DNA of 64,000 nt, from NCBI GenBank assembly GCA_934089255.1, contig CAKOJI010000001.1:29469-93468 (forward strand), read 5' to 3'. Of this stretch, positions 8,623 through 18,803 are shown piece after piece (position 1 is the first letter of the stretch; each line of letters opens with the position of its first letter). This DNA comes from an uncultured Bacilli bacterium (GTDB taxonomy: Bacteria; Bacillota_I; Bacilli_A; RF39; UBA660). The position numbers and the translations under genes are program-made. The notes beneath the pieces are model-generated. The model worked only from the letters and a program-made list of their open reading frames with translations, searched no databases and was not told the origin of the DNA.

Positions 8623-9839
8623 TATAAATCCCCCTTTAATACATACTGACATACTATATTTAATCTAGTAGCAAAATCTTTTAATTCATCTAAACTAATA
8701 TGTTTGATTATATCTATTTCATCACTTGTTTTTATATCAGTTTTAAAATACTCGTTTACTACATCATTTGATGTTATATAAAAATTATCAAGTTCTCTTT
8801 CTTTTTCTAGTTCTAATTTAGTAACTATATTATTTATATTTTCTTTATATTTATCTATATTATTTAAATCATTTATTAATTCTTTAATCATAAGTAAACA
8901 TAAATCTATATTTCTTTTTTCTGTACTTGCTTTTATAAATAATAATCCATTTTTTAACATAGAGTGAGAACTAGCAGTATAAACTAAATTACTTTTTTTT
9001 CTTAAAATACTTAATAAAAGTCCACTACTACCTGATGAAAGAAGTAGATTAATTATATATAATTTATAAAAATCTTTTTCTTTATAATCTTTAACATTAC
9101 AAACTACATATATTATACTTTGATAATATTTAGAAATATCTTTTTTTTCTATAAAATCGTTATTTATATAAAATTTATTATATTTTTGTATTATTTTATA
9201 TGGTTTTAAATTTAAATCACTAATATAATCACTTATAATATTTGCACACTCTTTTATGTCAATATTACCATTTATAAATATTTTAGGCATTATATTTTTT
9301 ATAAATTTATTATAAGAATTAATAACATCTAATTTGTTTAATCTTTGTATATTTTCTATATCTTTATATTTAATTTTATTAAATAAACATTCATCATCTA
9401 ATATGTCTAATACTTCTTTTTCAGCAATAAAATCTATGTTTTTATAATTATTTAGAAGCACTTCTATATATAATTTCTTTTCTTTATTAAATAAAATATC
9501 ATCATTTAAATTAATATTATATATAGTATCTAATAAAAATAATATTTGTTTTTTTAAATTAGAATCATCTATTATATTATTATTAGGTATTAAAAGAGAA
9601 AAATTAATAAAATATACATCATTTATACTTTGTAAAGAACATTTATAATTTATTATGTATCTATTTAGTTTTTCTTTTTGAAATATACTTTCTTCTTTAT
9701 ATAAACTATTTGTTTTATTTAATAATTTAGATAGTATTGTTATAGACATTAACTCTTGTTTATCACATTTAAATTGGTATATAAAATTAATTAATGTTGT
9801 ATGAAATTTTTCGTTTTTTACATATTTTATATCTTGCAT
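8622..9839 (-). CDS. ymfF: non-catalytic M16-like partner (YmfF type)
   Basis: This 405-residue protein has the M16 fold signature in its second half (SSGSSGLLLSILRKKSNLVYTA, the usual inactive-lobe segment), but the HxxEH zinc motif is missing from its N-terminal lobe. It is therefore the structural partner of the downstream zinc-containing subunit, as in other Firmicutes M16 pairs. GGAGTTAAGAT precedes the ATG, and its stop overlaps the start of the YmfH-type gene by one base. The sequence is rich in Asn, Ile and Lys, reflecting the AT bias. Confidence 0.78.
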   Translation of the reverse strand: MQDIKYVKNEKFHTTLINFIYQFKCDKQELMSITILSKLLNKTNSLYKEESIFQKEKLNRYIINYKCSLQSINDVYFINFSLLIPNNNIIDDSNLKKQILFLLDTIYNINLNDDILFNKEKKLYIEVLLNNYKNIDFIAEKEVLDILDDECLFNKIKYKDIENIQRLNKLDVINSYNKFIKNIMPKIFINGNIDIKECANIISDYISDLNLKPYKIIQKYNKFYINNDFIEKKDISKYYQSIIYVVCNVKDYKEKDFYKLYIINLLLSSGSSGLLLSILRKKSNLVYTASSHSMLKNGLLFIKASTEKRNIDLCLLMIKELINDLNNIDKYKENINNIVTKLELEKERELDNFYITSNDVVNEYFKTDIKTSDEIDIIKHISLDELKDFATRLNIVCQYVLKGDL

Positions 9840-9881
9840 ATCTTAACTCCTATAAATATTATACTATATTTTTATAAAAGT

Positions 9882-9906
9882 AAAAAGCCAAACAAGTTGG
9901 CTTTTG
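9882..9906 (-). terminator. Rho-independent terminator after the flippase gene
   Basis: Read on the minus strand, AAGCCAA and TTGGCTT pair around a short CTTGT loop, followed by TTTACTTTT. It sits between the flippase stop (10041) and the start of the M16 pair (9839). The ~130 bases between it and the flippase stop hold nothing I recognise. Confidence 0.75.
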
Positions 9907-10040
9907 GTTAATAGTTTATATAATTTACTAGAAAACAGTTTAATTTGTTAATTTTTTATTAATTATTATCTATCTCCTTTCCTATTTTAAATTATAATTA
10001 TTAAATATGAAAGAACAATGAATTAATTAAGAATATTTTA

Positions 10041-11441
10041 TTAAATTTTATTTTTAGTTTTAGTAAAATAAATAAGACAAAGAGTTACATAAACAATAAT
10101 TCCAGTAAGTATTTCCACTATAGTTTTATATATTAAGGACATGTTAATAGTAGCAACTAAACTAACTATAGAATACATAATAATACCAAATATAATATAT
10201 ATTATTAGATTTTTAATAATGTTATGTAAATTTAAATTGTTTTTAATTTTTAATATTTGATATATTAAAACGAATAGTTCAGTAAGTACAGTACTAATAA
10301 CTGCTCCCATAGCATTATATTTACTTATCAATATATAATTTAATATAATATTTAAAATTGTTCCATATATAACTGAGTTTGTATAAATTTTATCTTTCTC
10401 TTTAGGTATTAAATATAATAATTTAAGTGAATTAGAAAAAGATACAAATAATAATGATACAGCTAAACCAATTGTAAGATTAATAGAACTTTTATATGAA
10501 CTTCCAAAAAATAATGGTACAAATTCTTTAGAAATACTAATTATTCCAAACGATATTGCAGTTGCTAAACATAATATATAATTAATAGAATTATTGAATA
10601 ATTTTTTTGAATCATCATCTTTTTTTCTTGAAATAAGATTAGACATTTTAGGACTAATTACAGTTAAAACGGCAGATACTAAACCAAGCGTTATTGTAAT
10701 TAGTTTTGATGCACACTCGTAATAACCCACTTCTGTTTTATTAACTAGTATTCCTATCATTACTTTGTCAGTTTGTTGATATATTGTTGTAGCGAGTGCT
10801 GGTATAAATAATAACAGACACGGTTTTAAATTATTTTTAACACTTGTTTTAGAAATATTATTAAATTTAATATATTTTATGGAAAAAATAAACAGTATTA
10901 TATTAAATATTAGATCACTTGAACACTTTAATAATGAATATAATATCAATGAATTTTCATTTTTTACAAACACAAAAATCAATATTGTAATTAATGTTTT
11001 TATTATAAGTTGAGTAAAAATAACTGGTTTAAATTTTTCTTGACCAAAATAAAACCAATTTATATTAAATAAAGATGTTAATATATTCATAATCATTATA
11101 ATTGATATAATTTTATTTTTACTTATTAATATAAATATTAAATATAATAATAAAGATATTATTGATGCGATAAATTGTAAAACATAAATATTAGTAAATA
11201 CTTTTTTTAGAGTTTTGTCATTTTCTTTTACCTGTGCTATAGCACGATTACCATATATATTAATACCAAGCATTGCTAAATAAGAAAAATATATAGAAAT
11301 TGAGTAATAAAAAGAATATATTCCAAGTGACTTTACACCTAATACTCTAGAAATATAGGGTGTAAGTATTAATGGAAAAATAAATAATATAATTTGATGT
11401 AGAATTTTATAGGTTATATTCTTTGTTAAAGTTTTATACAT
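10041..11441 (-). CDS. oligosaccharide flippase family (Wzx/PST) membrane protein
   Basis: A 466-residue polytopic protein with about 12-14 transmembrane segments. Its N-terminus has the PST/MOP signature: FPLILTPYISRVLGVKSLG, then FYFSISIYFSYLAMLGINIYGNRAIA-like segments. It should flip lipid-linked sugar repeats across the membrane for an exopolysaccharide or capsule. No glycosyltransferases or polymerase lie beside it. It stands alone with its own terminator, next to a decayed gene, so it may be the survivor of a larger surface-polysaccharide locus. A second, SpoVB-like MOP protein is at 52104. Confidence 0.8.
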   Translation of the reverse strand: MYKTLTKNITYKILHQIILFIFPLILTPYISRVLGVKSLGIYSFYYSISIYFSYLAMLGINIYGNRAIAQVKENDKTLKKVFTNIYVLQFIASIISLLLYLIFILISKNKIISIIMIMNILTSLFNINWFYFGQEKFKPVIFTQLIIKTLITILIFVFVKNENSLILYSLLKCSSDLIFNIILFIFSIKYIKFNNISKTSVKNNLKPCLLLFIPALATTIYQQTDKVMIGILVNKTEVGYYECASKLITITLGLVSAVLTVISPKMSNLISRKKDDDSKKLFNNSINYILCLATAISFGIISISKEFVPLFFGSSYKSSINLTIGLAVSLLFVSFSNSLKLLYLIPKEKDKIYTNSVIYGTILNIILNYILISKYNAMGAVISTVLTELFVLIYQILKIKNNLNLHNIIKNLIIYIIFGIIMYSIVSLVATINMSLIYKTIVEILTGIIVYVTLCLIYFTKTKNKI

Positions 11442-11580
11442 TTATCTCACCATACATAATTATAACATATGAAACACTATTATTGTAATTTCTTCCAATA
11501 ATATAACTTATTTTAATATTATCATACTTTAACAAAAGTATATTCAGCATTAATAAGCAATTATAGGCTAAGTTTTTATA

Positions 11581-11800
11581 TATATATTTTTATAATCTGA
11601 ATAATCATAATTTGCCATTTTATCTCTACAATTTAGATGAACTTGATCCAAATAATCTTTATCTATAGACGCAATATAATCTTATAATTCAACTAATAAA
11701 TCCTTTATATCTTTTATCTTTCAACAGCAATATCTAAAATTTTAATTCTTTTCTATCTAGGATTATTGTATCAAACAGGACTCAAAATGTCACTGTATTT
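11581..11800 (-). pseudogene. decayed coding remnant, family unrecognised
   Basis: Read on the minus strand, this stretch gives protein-like fragments broken by stops and a frame change. A piece reading RIKILDIAVE is followed, in another frame, by IKDLLVEL, an in-frame stop, and then DYIASIDKDYLDQVHLNC leading to DYSDYKNIYIKT. Codon use inside the pieces looks like that of real genes, unlike the surrounding spacer. It lies in a 400-bp gap (11442-11845) that otherwise holds only the dacA terminator at its left edge. I cannot name the family. Confidence 0.4.
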
Positions 11801-11814
11801 ATTTTGTAGATTTT

Positions 11815-11842
11815 AATAAAAAAAACTTAGACTCATCTAAGC
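11815..11842 (-). terminator. Rho-independent terminator after dacA
   Basis: CTTAGA and TCTAAG (11826-11841) pair around TGAG, followed on the minus strand by eight T's. Confidence 0.8.
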
Positions 11843-11845
11843 ATT

Positions 11846-12970
11846 TTACACATTACCACTAACTATATATTTAAAATTCTTTTTATATAAATCCCAGATA
11901 TTAGCTTTTTCTATACTTTCTTTAACTGTTATATCGAAAGTACTAACTTTTTTCCCATCTTTATATAACTCTAATACTCCAACCTTATCTCCTACATATA
12001 TAGGTGCTTTTATTTCATTAATTTTTAATTTATGATCATATTTTCCTTCATCATTTACATCTACTAAATCTACTACATCGTTTATAAGTTTTAAATCTAC
12101 ATAATCTTTTTTACCATTATTTACTTTTACTTTACCTAATTTTATATCACGTTTAAATATAGTTTTTAATTTATAATTATTATATCCATAGTCTAATAGT
12201 TCTACAGTATCTTTACTTCGTATCTCACTAGTTTCTTCTCCCATTACAACGCTTATTAATCTCATATCATTTCTTTTAGCAGTTGCTGTTAGACAATATC
12301 CAGCTTTATCAGTAAAACCAGTTTTTAATCCATCTAAGCCTTTATAATATCTTATAAGCTTATTTGTATTAACCATCCACACGCTTGATCCATCATTCTT
12401 TTTTAAATATTCTTCATATATACTAGAATAATCTAAAATCTTTTGATGTTTTAAAAGTTCTCTAGCTATAACAGCCATATCGTTTGGACAACTATAATGA
12501 TTATCACTATGTAATCCATGAACATTTTCAAAATTAGTATTAACAAGTCCTAATTCTTTTACTTTTTTATTCATAAGTGATACAAACTTTTCTTCTGTAC
12601 CCGCTATAAATTCTGCTAAAGCAACAGCTGAGTCATTAGCACTTGCAATACAAATACTTTTTATTAAATCATCAACAGTCATAACTTCTCCAACATTTAA
12701 ATATACTTGGCTTCCACCCATTTTTGAAGCATTTTCACTTACTGTTACTTTATCAGTTAATTTTATCTTACCATTATCAATACTTTCCATTATTAATAAA
12801 AGTGTCATCATTTTTGTCATACTAGCTGGATACATATGTTCAAAAGAATTTTCTTCCATTAATATTTTACCAGTATTATATTCCATTAAAATACTTCCTT
12901 TTGCATTTGTTGCAAAAACATTTATACTAAGCATAAAAAAACTTAATACCAGTACTACTATTTTTTTCAT
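11846..12970 (-). CDS. dacA: D-alanyl-D-alanine carboxypeptidase (PBP5/DacA family)
   Basis: The enzyme trims the terminal D-Ala from peptidoglycan pentapeptides outside the membrane. A Sec signal peptide covers residues 1-20 (hydrophobic core VVLVLSFFMLS, cut after VFA). The three serine-transferase motifs are in order: SMTK with nucleophile Ser50 and Lys53, SAN in CIASANDSA, and KTG in GLKTGFTDKAG. A PBP5-type C-terminal beta domain follows, and the tail (WDLYKKNFKYIVS) may be the amphipathic membrane-anchoring helix. Its length of 374 fits the family. The gene sits with an FtsW/RodA gene and galE in a run of envelope genes. Confidence 0.9.
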   Translation of the reverse strand: MKKIVVLVLSFFMLSINVFATNAKGSILMEYNTGKILMEENSFEHMYPASMTKMMTLLLIMESIDNGKIKLTDKVTVSENASKMGGSQVYLNVGEVMTVDDLIKSICIASANDSAVALAEFIAGTEEKFVSLMNKKVKELGLVNTNFENVHGLHSDNHYSCPNDMAVIARELLKHQKILDYSSIYEEYLKKNDGSSVWMVNTNKLIRYYKGLDGLKTGFTDKAGYCLTATAKRNDMRLISVVMGEETSEIRSKDTVELLDYGYNNYKLKTIFKRDIKLGKVKVNNGKKDYVDLKLINDVVDLVDVNDEGKYDHKLKINEIKAPIYVGDKVGVLELYKDGKKVSTFDITVKESIEKANIWDLYKKNFKYIVSGNV

Positions 12971-13016
12971 ATTTCACCTCTAATAAATTATATAAATTAA
13001 AAAAAATATTATGAAT

Positions 13017-14135
13017 TTATAATATTTTATTTTTTGTTTTATTATTTACATCTTTTACAAATATTGCATAAAATATACTTGCTAAAGGTAAACCAATCAA
13101 CATACCTACTATACCAAATAAACTACCACCAACTGTAACAGCAAGTAATGTCCATATAGGTGATAAACCAACAGATTTTCCAACTACCTTAGGATATATT
13201 AAATTACCTTCTATTTGTTGTATAACTACAAAGATTATAATAAATAATAATGCTTTTATAGGACTAACAGTCGCAATTAATATTGCACCAATAACCATTG
13301 CTATCAAAGCACCAAATATAGGTATTAAGGCAGTTATAGTTGTTAGTAAAGAAATTAATAAAGCATAAGGAAATCTAAATAAGCTTAATACTACAAAAAA
13401 TATCAAACCTAATAATAATGCTTCTAAACATTGTCCACTTACAAACTTAGAAAAAGTAACATTACTTAATGATGCAATACTAAATATTTTCTCACATTTC
13501 TTTTTAGGTAAGTAAGCATTTAAAACTTTTCTTAAACCATTAATTAAATATTCTTTTTGACTTAACATATATATAGCAAAAACTAATGCAGTAAATATAG
13601 TAATTATACTACTAATAAAGTTAGTTATAATATTAATAGATCCATTAACTAAATAATTTAACATATTCATTAATAGTTTATTTAAATTTGTACTATCATT
13701 AAATACATCTATTATTTTAGTTTGTATTTCAGGATAATTAGATAATATTTTCAAAAGATATTCTTCTATATTATTAATCATAATTGGTATATTTTTTATT
13801 AATGCTTCAATATTATTTACAAGTTCTGGAACTAATTCTAATAATATAAAAACTATTACTAATATAAATAATACTAAAGTAATTGTTATTGATAATAACC
13901 TATTAGCTCTATCGTTTATTTTATTTTTTGTAAGTTTCTTTATAAATTTTTCTATTTTAACCATAAATATATTTAAAACAAAAGCTAAAACTATGCCTAA
14001 TAGAAATGGTAGTAATGCTTTAAAAACTTTACCTAATATTAAAGAAACAAATTTAAAATTAGAAATAATTAAATATGAAACTATTAATATTATTCCTAAT
14101 ACTATTATTTTATTTATATCATTTTTCTTATTCAT
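13017..14135 (-). CDS. AI-2E transporter family (UPF0118) membrane protein
   Basis: About eight membrane helices with the UPF0118 pattern: an N-terminal pair, a long extracellular segment (PELVNNIEALIKNIP onward), then the conserved SVGLSPIWTLLAVTVGG and GIVGMLIGLPLASI segments near the C-terminus. Family members export small solutes or peptides or act as Na+/H+ antiporters; autoinducer-2 export is only one assigned role, so the substrate is unknown. An ORF start at 14165 exists, but the MNKKND start at 14135, preceded by GGGGTG, gives the usual short N-terminus. It lies just downstream of galE on the same strand. Confidence 0.82.
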   Translation of the reverse strand: MNKKNDINKIIVLGIILIVSYLIISNFKFVSLILGKVFKALLPFLLGIVLAFVLNIFMVKIEKFIKKLTKNKINDRANRLLSITITLVLFILVIVFILLELVPELVNNIEALIKNIPIMINNIEEYLLKILSNYPEIQTKIIDVFNDSTNLNKLLMNMLNYLVNGSINIITNFISSIITIFTALVFAIYMLSQKEYLINGLRKVLNAYLPKKKCEKIFSIASLSNVTFSKFVSGQCLEALLLGLIFFVVLSLFRFPYALLISLLTTITALIPIFGALIAMVIGAILIATVSPIKALLFIIIFVVIQQIEGNLIYPKVVGKSVGLSPIWTLLAVTVGGSLFGIVGMLIGLPLASIFYAIFVKDVNNKTKNKIL

Positions 14136-14190
14136 ATAGTACACCCCATAAAAATTATAACACATAAAAAAAATAAGTTAAATATTTAAG

Positions 14191-15189
14191 CTATTTATTA
14201 TTTATAACATAATTATATGCACTTTTTACCATATCATCTAATGTCTTTTCTGTTTTCCAATTTAATAACTCATATGCTTTAGATGGATCAGCATAACATT
14301 CTTCAATATCTCCTTCTCTTCTATCAACTATTTTATACGGTATTTCTATATTATTAACTTTTTCATATGATTTAACTATATCAAGTACACTATAACCTAC
14401 TCCAGTACCTAAATTAACTGCAATAGAGCCTTTATTATTATTTATATATTCTAAAGCCTTTAAATGTCCTTTAGCTAAATCAACTACGTGAATATAATCT
14501 CTAACACCTGTACCATCTTTAGTATTATAATCATTTCCAAATACATTTAAATATGGAAGTTCTTTAGTAGCAACTTTACTTATATATGGCATCAAGTTAT
14601 TTGGTATACCATTTGGATCTTCTCCAATTATGCCACTAACGTGTGCACCTACTGGATTAAAATATCTTAATTTAATAATACTCCATTCATTATCACTTTT
14701 ATAAATATCATCTAATATATATTCTATAAATAATTTAGTAGATCCATATGGATTAGTTGTACTTAAACTAGCTGTTTCTTTTATAGGTAAAACTTTTTGA
14801 CTACCATAAACAGTAGCACTAGAAGAAAACACTAATTTTTTTACATTATATTCGTTCATTACTTCACATAAAGTAAGTGTACTATCTAAATTATTTCTAT
14901 AATATAATAATGGTTTTTTTACGCTTTCTCCAACTGCTTTTAATCCTGCAAAATGAATTACAGCATCAATTTTATTTTCTTTAAAAATATTACTTAATTT
15001 ATCTTTATCTCTCAAATCTATTTGATAAAATTTAAAATCTTTTCCAGTTATTTGTTTTATTTTATCTACTACTTCAATCTTAGAATTAGATAAATTATCT
15101 ACTATAATTATTTCATAATTACTATTTAGTAATTCTACTGCTGTATGACTCCCAATATAACCAGTACCACCTGTAACTAATATTTTCAT
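14191..15189 (-). CDS. galE: UDP-glucose 4-epimerase
   Basis: GalE interconverts UDP-glucose and UDP-galactose, with tightly bound NAD+. The Rossmann loop GGTGYIGS is at residues 7-14. The catalytic Ser/Tyr/Lys are in SSSATVYG and NPYGSTK (YxxxK, about residues 147-151), and sugar-binding segments RYFNPVGAH and TGVRDYIHVVDLA follow. The length (332) is normal. It lies 13 bp downstream of the FtsW/RodA-type ORF boundary on the same strand and probably supplies UDP-Gal for the surface polysaccharide whose flippase lies nearby. Confidence 0.95.
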   Translation of the reverse strand: MKILVTGGTGYIGSHTAVELLNSNYEIIIVDNLSNSKIEVVDKIKQITGKDFKFYQIDLRDKDKLSNIFKENKIDAVIHFAGLKAVGESVKKPLLYYRNNLDSTLTLCEVMNEYNVKKLVFSSSATVYGSQKVLPIKETASLSTTNPYGSTKLFIEYILDDIYKSDNEWSIIKLRYFNPVGAHVSGIIGEDPNGIPNNLMPYISKVATKELPYLNVFGNDYNTKDGTGVRDYIHVVDLAKGHLKALEYINNNKGSIAVNLGTGVGYSVLDIVKSYEKVNNIEIPYKIVDRREGDIEECYADPSKAYELLNWKTEKTLDDMVKSAYNYVINNK

Positions 15190-15202
15190 AAAATCCTTCT
15201 TT

Positions 15203-16375
15203 CTATAAATTTCTTATTTCATTTCTTAATTTTATATTCTTATTTTCAGCACTTACTCTTAATGTCATAAACATTAATATAATAAGATTAAATGCAAAAC
15301 TACCACCACTACTTAAGAATGGAAGTGGAACTCCAGTAAGTGGAATTATTGCAAGTACTCCTAATAAATTAACAAGTAAATGTGCTAGTATTAAAGAAAA
15401 CGTACCATATGCAATTAAAGAGCCTACCAGTGTTTCAGAATTTCTAGCTATTTTTAAAATAAGATATAACATTATTAAGAATCCAATTAATATTATTGAT
15501 GCTGCTACACTACCTAATTCTTCTACTACAATAGGAAATATAAAATCAGTATATGCCTCTGGTAAATATAAATATTTTTGTTTGCTATTACCAAGGCCAA
15601 CCCCAAATAGTCCACCGTTATTTATTGCAATAAAACCATTACATACTTGATATCCAGTTTTCTCACTATACCTTGTACAAGGATTAGTATATGTTAATCT
15701 ACTTAATTGTTCTTCATTTAAAATATTAGTATTTTTAAGTATTTCTTCTCCAAAAAAGAACATACAAGCTCCAATAACTGCAATACTACCAGCAACTATT
15801 TTTAATTTAGTATAATTTTTATCTTTTAAAGGTAAACTTAAAAATATTAAAAAGCACATTATTGCAAGTATCATAGCAGTTCCTAAATCAGGTTGAGCCG
15901 CTATTAAAAATATACATATAACTGCATAAATAAATGGAATTAAAAATCTATAACCATTAAACACTTTTCTTGGATTATTAAACGAAAATGCTATATAAAG
16001 TATAGTCATTGTTTTAACAAATTCACTAGGCTGTATTTGTATCGGTCCAATTTGTAACCAACTTGTTGCACCATTAATATGTTCTCCAAATGTAATAGTT
16101 AGTATTAATAAACCAATAGAAATATATGCTAATAACTTAGATGTTTTCTTTATAACTTTTATCAAATTATAAGGCATAAATAGTATAACAAATCCCACTA
16201 TATATGCTCCTATTACAAAAACTAATTGACGTATAAAAAAGTATGATTCACTCTGACCATATTGTAAAACAGCAGTCATACTAGAAGCACTAAAAACCAT
16301 AACAAGTCCTAAAACTGTATATACGATTAACAATAAAAATAAAAATTTATCCATATTTTTAAATTTACTTTTCAT
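15203..16375 (-). CDS. SEDS peptidoglycan polymerase (FtsW/RodA/SpoVE family)
   Basis: A SEDS glycosyltransferase with about ten membrane helices that polymerises lipid II, working with a class B penicillin-binding protein. Typical segments are VMVFSASS in helix 1, GATSWLQIGPIQIQPSEFVK in the main loop (with the conserved PSEF), AQPDLGTAMI and the C-terminal PLTGVPLPFLSSGGS. FtsW versus RodA versus SpoVE cannot be settled here, because no partner PBP is adjacent. The longest ORF starts at 16402, but that overlaps the terminator of the upstream gene; MKSKFK at 16375, close behind GGTGAAGG, is more likely. Confidence 0.88.
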   Translation of the reverse strand: MKSKFKNMDKFLFLLLIVYTVLGLVMVFSASSMTAVLQYGQSESYFFIRQLVFVIGAYIVGFVILFMPYNLIKVIKKTSKLLAYISIGLLILTITFGEHINGATSWLQIGPIQIQPSEFVKTMTILYIAFSFNNPRKVFNGYRFLIPFIYAVICIFLIAAQPDLGTAMILAIMCFLIFLSLPLKDKNYTKLKIVAGSIAVIGACMFFFGEEILKNTNILNEEQLSRLTYTNPCTRYSEKTGYQVCNGFIAINNGGLFGVGLGNSKQKYLYLPEAYTDFIFPIVVEELGSVAASIILIGFLIMLYLILKIARNSETLVGSLIAYGTFSLILAHLLVNLLGVLAIIPLTGVPLPFLSSGGSFAFNLIILMFMTLRVSAENKNIKLRNEIRNL

Positions 16376-16401
16376 ACCTTCACCATAACTTAATAATATC
16401 A

Positions 16402-16430
16402 TAAAAAAAACATATAATAAATATGTTTTT
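16402..16430 (-). terminator. Rho-independent terminator after the 16453 surface gene
   Basis: AACATAT and ATATGTT pair around TTATT on the minus strand, followed by TTTTTTTT. Confidence 0.75.
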
Positions 16431-16452
16431 AAACTGTTACAAAATATTTACA

Positions 16453-18606
16453 TTATTTTATAGTGTAAGGATTTGTTTTTGTTCCATTTCCACTAGAAAT
16501 TTGTATTCCTGATTTTAAATTTATTGTAGGTCTAAAAGTAGCTTCAGATTGAACAGAATATCCCAAAGATACATCAAAATTACCTTCATCCCCATATGTA
16601 AATACATAATCGTTCCAAGCAATATCAAGATAAACATTAGGAGAAATAGACCACCAAATTAATTTATTATTTTTCGCATAATTATTCAGCAAATAATGAG
16701 TGTAATTAGGTGCATCAGTAGTGCCTGCAAAAGACATTTCATCTGCTGTTAATGTTCCTACATATATTTCAGTATTATCATTATATTTATTTATTTTTGT
16801 TCCTGTACAGATTAGTGACGGCTTCTTATTTGTATAAATTCGTGTATTTGTTGCATAACAATAATCAGTATTCTCATTATAAAAACTACAAGAAGCGCCA
16901 TTGTCATCAAAACATAAATTATTTGTTTTTAAATAATTGCTTACTGATTTACCAGTTCCTACTTTTGTTCCTAACATGGTTTGGAAATTTTTTAATGAAT
17001 CAAAAAGTCCAACAAATCCATCTTCCTTTCCACCTGTATTATTTAAAAAGTCAAGAGATTTACAATCACTAGCTCCTTCATAACCATATACAATAGTATT
17101 TCCATCACTCCAGTTACCAGTGTATGAAGAACTATTACATTCTGCACTTCTATCTTCTAATATTAACTTTGTAGAACCATCACCTTCAATTCTTACAATT
17201 TTCCAACACATTCCTGCAAAATTTACATAATTATCTTTAACGTCGCCTCTATAATAATAACTTGTTCCATTATCGTCTGGAGTTATACTTAAGGTACTCT
17301 CTCTAGATTCTGTTTTTAATGAACTACTACTTATTGTTGAATATTTTATAGTAGTTGTTATATCAGAAACATTAGTTGATATTTTATATATAAAATTTTG
17401 ATTTTGAGTATCTGATAAAGTTGGTTTATCATAACTCCGTACTGCATATTTTCCTACTAAATTACTAACCATTGATGTTGTATATTTACTAGTTGCAACT
17501 ATTGGATTTACCAAAGTAAATTTGCCAGTATTTTCATCAACTGTATAATCATCTGCATATGAAATATAATAATTGGTTGCACTACTCCATGATGAAGTGA
17601 ATGATGTTGGATCAGTTCCTTTTAAAACTTTTGAGGAAGATTCTTCAGCAGGTTTAGTTTTAGGTGTTTTTAAAAACTCTGTTCCATTTGTTTTATTTTT
17701 TGCATTAGTTAATATATTATAAGCAAGTGTTCCTTCTTCAAATGGCATATAATCTTTTACATCACCTATATCAGTTGTTAATGTACTTGATATATTTGTT
17801 ATATTTATACTTATTGTTTGTGTATCACTTGTTACTGTTATCACATCTCCATTTACACTAGATGTAGAACCTTTATTGATTGTTATTTGTTTACTTCCTT
17901 TTATTGTTCCTTTAGAATCTTTTACATATAAAGTATGAACTCCTGGTTCTACTGCTGGTATAAAATATTTGTTATCTCTTATTTGACTTGTTTTTGGATT
18001 ACTTTGCATTTCTACATAGTCTCCGCTTGTTGCATTTGTAACATTACCAGTTATATCAACTATATCTGCTAAGTTATATATTTGTACTTTTGCAGATATG
18101 GTTTTATTCATATCTTCACTTTGATCTATATTCATTTCTTTATAGACTACTTTTAATTCATAACTTTGTGTTTCATTTACATCTATATTATTTGTTACAA
18201 GCATTCCATTTTGTGTTGGAAATGATGTTTCAGTTTTACCATTACAAGTCTTTCCACTCACACTACTTGTACAAGTTAAAGTATATACCATATCACTTGT
18301 TCTACTTAGTGTATTTACTAATTCTTCTAAATATACTGCATAGTTGTTTACAGTTGCATTTCCTTCATTTTTAACTGTAAACGTTTTAGTATCTATTGTT
18401 GTACCAGGCTGTATTTTTTCTGCAGTTATATCCCCGTTTCCATCTCCGTATGTTAATTTTAAATCTGCTGTTGTAACACTTATAGATTTAGTATTTGTGT
18501 TACCTTGTATTCTAGTTAAAAAGTATGCATATGTTAATCCTACAAGTATTAGTAACACTATAAATATTCCTGTTACACTTATTATAATCTTTTGTTTTCT
18601 ATTCAT
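16453..18606 (-). CDS. large exported protein: TasA/camelysin-like N-terminus plus C-terminal WRIVR/GxGTxxPY domain
   Basis: 717 residues. A signal/anchor helix (residues 8-28, ending LTYAYF) leads into a beta-rich segment (about 30-190; SISVTTADLKL, PGTTIDTKTFTVKNEGNA) reminiscent of TasA/camelysin fibre proteins. A small beta domain follows (about 190-285; PAVEPGVHTLYVKDSKG), then a linker and a C-terminal domain (about 445-717) with YYYRGDVKDNYVNFAG, WKIVRIEGDGSTKLI, LTADEMSFAG, WWSISP, FRPTINLKS and the closing GNGTKTNPY. The WW to RP arrangement and disulfide-capable Cys recall C-type-lectin/FGE-fold ligand domains. The N-terminal ~320 residues are nearly identical to those of 41510, with mostly synonymous DNA changes. 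AAGGTGAG precedes the ATG. Function is unknown; adhesin or fibre subunit is inferred. Confidence 0.7.
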   Translation of the reverse strand: MNRKQKIIISVTGIFIVLLILVGLTYAYFLTRIQGNTNTKSISVTTADLKLTYGDGNGDITAEKIQPGTTIDTKTFTVKNEGNATVNNYAVYLEELVNTLSRTSDMVYTLTCTSSVSGKTCNGKTETSFPTQNGMLVTNNIDVNETQSYELKVVYKEMNIDQSEDMNKTISAKVQIYNLADIVDITGNVTNATSGDYVEMQSNPKTSQIRDNKYFIPAVEPGVHTLYVKDSKGTIKGSKQITINKGSTSSVNGDVITVTSDTQTISINITNISSTLTTDIGDVKDYMPFEEGTLAYNILTNAKNKTNGTEFLKTPKTKPAEESSSKVLKGTDPTSFTSSWSSATNYYISYADDYTVDENTGKFTLVNPIVATSKYTTSMVSNLVGKYAVRSYDKPTLSDTQNQNFIYKISTNVSDITTTIKYSTISSSSLKTESRESTLSITPDDNGTSYYYRGDVKDNYVNFAGMCWKIVRIEGDGSTKLILEDRSAECNSSSYTGNWSDGNTIVYGYEGASDCKSLDFLNNTGGKEDGFVGLFDSLKNFQTMLGTKVGTGKSVSNYLKTNNLCFDDNGASCSFYNENTDYCYATNTRIYTNKKPSLICTGTKINKYNDNTEIYVGTLTADEMSFAGTTDAPNYTHYLLNNYAKNNKLIWWSISPNVYLDIAWNDYVFTYGDEGNFDVSLGYSVQSEATFRPTINLKSGIQISSGNGTKTNPYTIK

Positions 18607-18803
18607 TGTATCTCACCTTCCTAAACACAAAAAATTATATTATATATATCCTCTTTAAAAGCGATCTAAAAGGTTGACAAATTTCTATGAGAGGAAAGTT
18701 ATATAATTTTTTATAATAAATAGATTTTTTTATTTTGCTAACGTTGAGTAGTTTGCTACCCTAGTAAAAATATATCATTATTTAATTATTTTTTAAATAT
18801 ATT

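Noticed and set aside
18675..18700. TTGACA on the plus strand near 18675 as a promoter
   Set aside because: No plus-strand gene follows, and the spacing to a TATAAT-like box is about 22 bp. Likely chance.
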